Assembly (NCBI GenBank): GCA_025360665.1
Contig: JANYBU010000154.1
Location: 1 to 7,558, forward strand
Reading direction: 5' to 3'
Length of the DNA: 7,558 nt
Source of the DNA: Nitrospira sp.
Lineage (GTDB): Bacteria > Nitrospirota > Nitrospiria > Nitrospirales > Nitrospiraceae
This document shows, in pieces, positions 6,346-7,558 of this stretch (positions are counted from its first letter, which is position 1; each line of letters starts with the position of its first letter). The notes under the pieces were generated by a model. The model saw nothing but the letters and a program-made list of their open reading frames with translations. It searched no databases and was not told the origin of the DNA. Made by a program: the position numbers and the translations under genes.

Positions 6346-6882
6346 ATGTTGAAAGAGAAATACGGAACGGAAATTGAACAGATCCTGAGCCGGTATCCGG
6401 TGAAGCGCTCGGCGTTGATTCCCTTGCTGTATCTGGCGCAACAGGACGAGGGCTTCGTGTCCGAGGCGGCGATGAAGGAGATCGCGGGGCTCTTGCGTCT
6501 GACCCCGCCCCAAGTCTATGAGACGGCCACGTTCTATACGATGCTCAATCTCAAGCGCGTGGGGAAGTTTCATCTCCAAGTCTGCAAGTCCCTGATGTGC
6601 GCGTTGGTTGGGTCGGATACGGTCATCGGGTGGGTCAAGACAAAACTCGGAATCGGACCGGGCGAGACGACGGCCGACGGACTCTTTACCCTCAGCGCGG
6701 TCGAATGCCTCGCCGCCTGCGGCACCGCGCCGATGATGCAGGTCAACGAGGACTATTACGAATGGCTCACAGAAGAAAAATTCGACCGAATCCTGGCCGA
6801 TCTCAAACAAGACGGGACCTGTTCGCTCAAGACCGGCCCGTTTATGTGGCCTGAACCGGTAGCCGTGAAACGTGAGGCGTAA
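6346..6882 (+). CDS. nuoE: NADH-quinone oxidoreductase subunit E
   Basis: NuoE is the thioredoxin-fold 24-kDa subunit that holds the [2Fe-2S] cluster N1a and docks on NuoF in the NADH-oxidising module. The product has 178 residues. An N-terminal helical domain (about 1-70, with SALIPLLYLAQQDEGFV and PPQVYETATFYTMLN) is followed by the cluster domain, with ligands Cys80 and Cys85 (HLQVCKSLMCAL) and Cys121 and Cys125 (VECLAACGTAP). GWVKTKLGIGPGETTADGLF lies between them, as usual. The ATG at 6346 has only a weak purine-rich stretch (GAAAAGA) upstream. The last five codons and the TAA stop (6865-6882) are themselves units of heptamer array D, so the C-terminal VKREA is repeat-encoded. The family's usual protein ends nearby, so function should be unaffected. 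Confidence 0.97.
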   Translation: MLKEKYGTEIEQILSRYPVKRSALIPLLYLAQQDEGFVSEAAMKEIAGLLRLTPPQVYETATFYTMLNLKRVGKFHLQVCKSLMCALVGSDTVIGWVKTKLGIGPGETTADGLFTLSAVECLAACGTAPMMQVNEDYYEWLTEEKFDRILADLKQDGTCSLKTGPFMWPEPVAVKREA

Positions 6883-6951
6883 AACGTGAAACGTATTGGA
6901 TTACGGCACTCTTACAACCGTTCACCGTCCACCTTTTACGTTTCACGCTGA
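6865..6951. repeat. Heptamer array D, two opposed arms, overlapping the nuoE 3' end and reaching to nuoF
   Basis: The left arm (6865-6899) contains GTGAAAC and GTGAGGC units in exact 7-bp register. The first two and part of the third lie inside nuoE. The right arm (6917-6951) has five units such as ACCGTTC and ACGTTTC. CGTGAAACGTA at 6885-6895 is an exact reverse complement of TACGTTTCACG at 6937-6947, giving an 11-bp stem with further partial pairing outside it. The array ends four bases before the nuoF ATG, so a folded transcript would bring the nuoE stop close to the nuoF start. Confidence 0.82.
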
Positions 6952-6955
6952 AATT

Positions 6956-7558
6956 ATGCCCAAACACGAACTGATATTGCTCAAGAACATGATGCAGCCT
7001 GGCTATACCGGCAGCCTTCAAGACTACGAGTGCGCGGGCGGCTATCAGGCGCTCCGCAAGGTCGTGGGGAAAGTGCCGCCGACCGAGGTCACCACCACGG
7101 TCATGAAATCGGGGCTCAGGGGGCGCGGTGGCGCCGGCTTCCCGACCGGTGTGAAGTGGAATTTTCTCCCGAAGAACTATACGGGCCCGAAGTACCTCTG
7201 TTGTAACGCAGACGAAAGCGAGCCGGGCACCTTCAAGGATCGCCAGCTCATGGAGCGCGATCCCCATCAAGTATTGGAAGGCATCGTGCTCGCCTGCTAT
7301 GCGATCGGAGCAGAATCCGCCTACATATACATACGAGGCGAATTCGTCCTTGGGGCCAGGATCTTGGAACAGGCGATCGCCGAGGCGCGGACCGCCGGCT
7401 ACATCGGCACGAACATTCTGGGATCAGGGATCACCGCCAATGTGTGGGTGCATCGAGGTGCCGGCGCCTATATCTGCGGAGAAGAAACGGCCTTGCTGGA
7501 GTCGCTCGAAGGCAAGCGCGGCCTCCCGCGGGTCAAGCCGCCCTTCCCGGCGACACAC
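6956..7558 (+). CDS. nuoF: NADH-quinone oxidoreductase subunit F, N-terminal part (3' truncated by the window edge)
   Basis: NuoF is the 51-kDa subunit that binds NADH and FMN and carries cluster N3. The window holds exactly 201 codons from ATG 6956, a little under half of a usual NuoF. Visible motifs are GRGGAGFPTGVKW (56-68, FMN/glycine-rich loop), NADESEPGTFKDR (84-96, NADH/FMN contact loop) and GAGAYICGEETALLES (168-183), followed by GKRGLPRVKPPFPATH to the edge. The N3 cysteines lie further downstream in the family and are not in view. The ATG has no recognisable Shine-Dalgarno; the bases before it are heptamer array D plus AATT. This suggests translation may depend on coupling to nuoE or on the hairpin. 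The spacing to nuoE is 73 bases. Presence of nuoE and nuoF means this complex I copy is of the NADH-dependent type. Confidence 0.97.
   Translation, partial: MPKHELILLKNMMQPGYTGSLQDYECAGGYQALRKVVGKVPPTEVTTTVMKSGLRGRGGAGFPTGVKWNFLPKNYTGPKYLCCNADESEPGTFKDRQLMERDPHQVLEGIVLACYAIGAESAYIYIRGEFVLGARILEQAIAEARTAGYIGTNILGSGITANVWVHRGAGAYICGEETALLESLEGKRGLPRVKPPFPATH

Noticed and set aside
3470..6951. Heptamer arrays as a CRISPR array
   Set aside because: Units are 7 bp, contiguous and degenerate, without spacers or longer identical repeats; no cas gene is present.
6842..7270. Minus-strand 142-codon frame over the nuoE-nuoF junction
   Set aside because: Antisense to nuoF and its C-terminal part translates the heptamer repeats; no family features.

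Overview
The window comes from a moderately GC-rich bacterium (about 60% GC in hand-counted stretches of the nuo genes). It holds the 3' end of secA, a roughly 1.3 kb accessory-looking interval, and then the front of a complex I (NADH:quinone oxidoreductase) operon. Everything recognisable is on the + strand. The gene order (MidA/NDUFAF7-type methyltransferase, nuoA, nuoB, fused nuoCD, nuoE, nuoF) and the style of the intergenic repeats fit a Nitrospira-like lineage. That taxonomic guess is an inference from memory of similar layouts, not something the sequence proves.

Layout: 2-922 is the C-terminal third of SecA, ending in its zinc-binding SEC-C motif. 923-1482 has no convincing gene but holds two long perfect inverted repeats (11 bp at 1009/1050 and 12 bp at 1073/1189). 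1483-1752 is an 89-residue unrecognised protein with an excellent Shine-Dalgarno and clearly lower GC (about 49%). 1753-2252 carries what looks like the decayed start of a REP-associated tyrosine transposase (RAYT) at 1852-2001. A strong bulged palindrome follows at 2014-2052. After that come a possible promoter (2129-2156) and overlapping, mutually exclusive hairpins with a short T-run (2176-2207), just ahead of the methyltransferase gene at 2253-3431. From 3509 the complex I genes run nuoA (3509-3880), nuoB (3983-4462), nuoCD (4497-6248), nuoE (6346-6882) and nuoF (6956 to the window end, truncated).

How the genes fit together: NuoA is a membrane-arm subunit. NuoB and NuoCD form the connecting module with cluster N2 and the quinone site. 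NuoE and NuoF form the start of the NADH-oxidising module. The methyltransferase directly upstream belongs to the family whose mitochondrial member, NDUFAF7, dimethylates one arginine of the NuoD homologue NDUFS2. The aligned arginine is present here (Arg238 of NuoCD), so the operon may carry its own assembly/modification factor.

The most unusual structure is a set of degenerate 7-bp repeat arrays filling four of the five spacers between the methyltransferase gene and nuoF. Three of these spacers contain two arms in opposite orientation, able to form long imperfect hairpins between one gene's stop and the next gene's start. Two unrelated sequence classes (GTGAAAC/GTGAGGC-like and GAGTTAT/AACTCAG-like) share the same 7-bp period. 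One array runs into the end of nuoE and encodes its last five residues.
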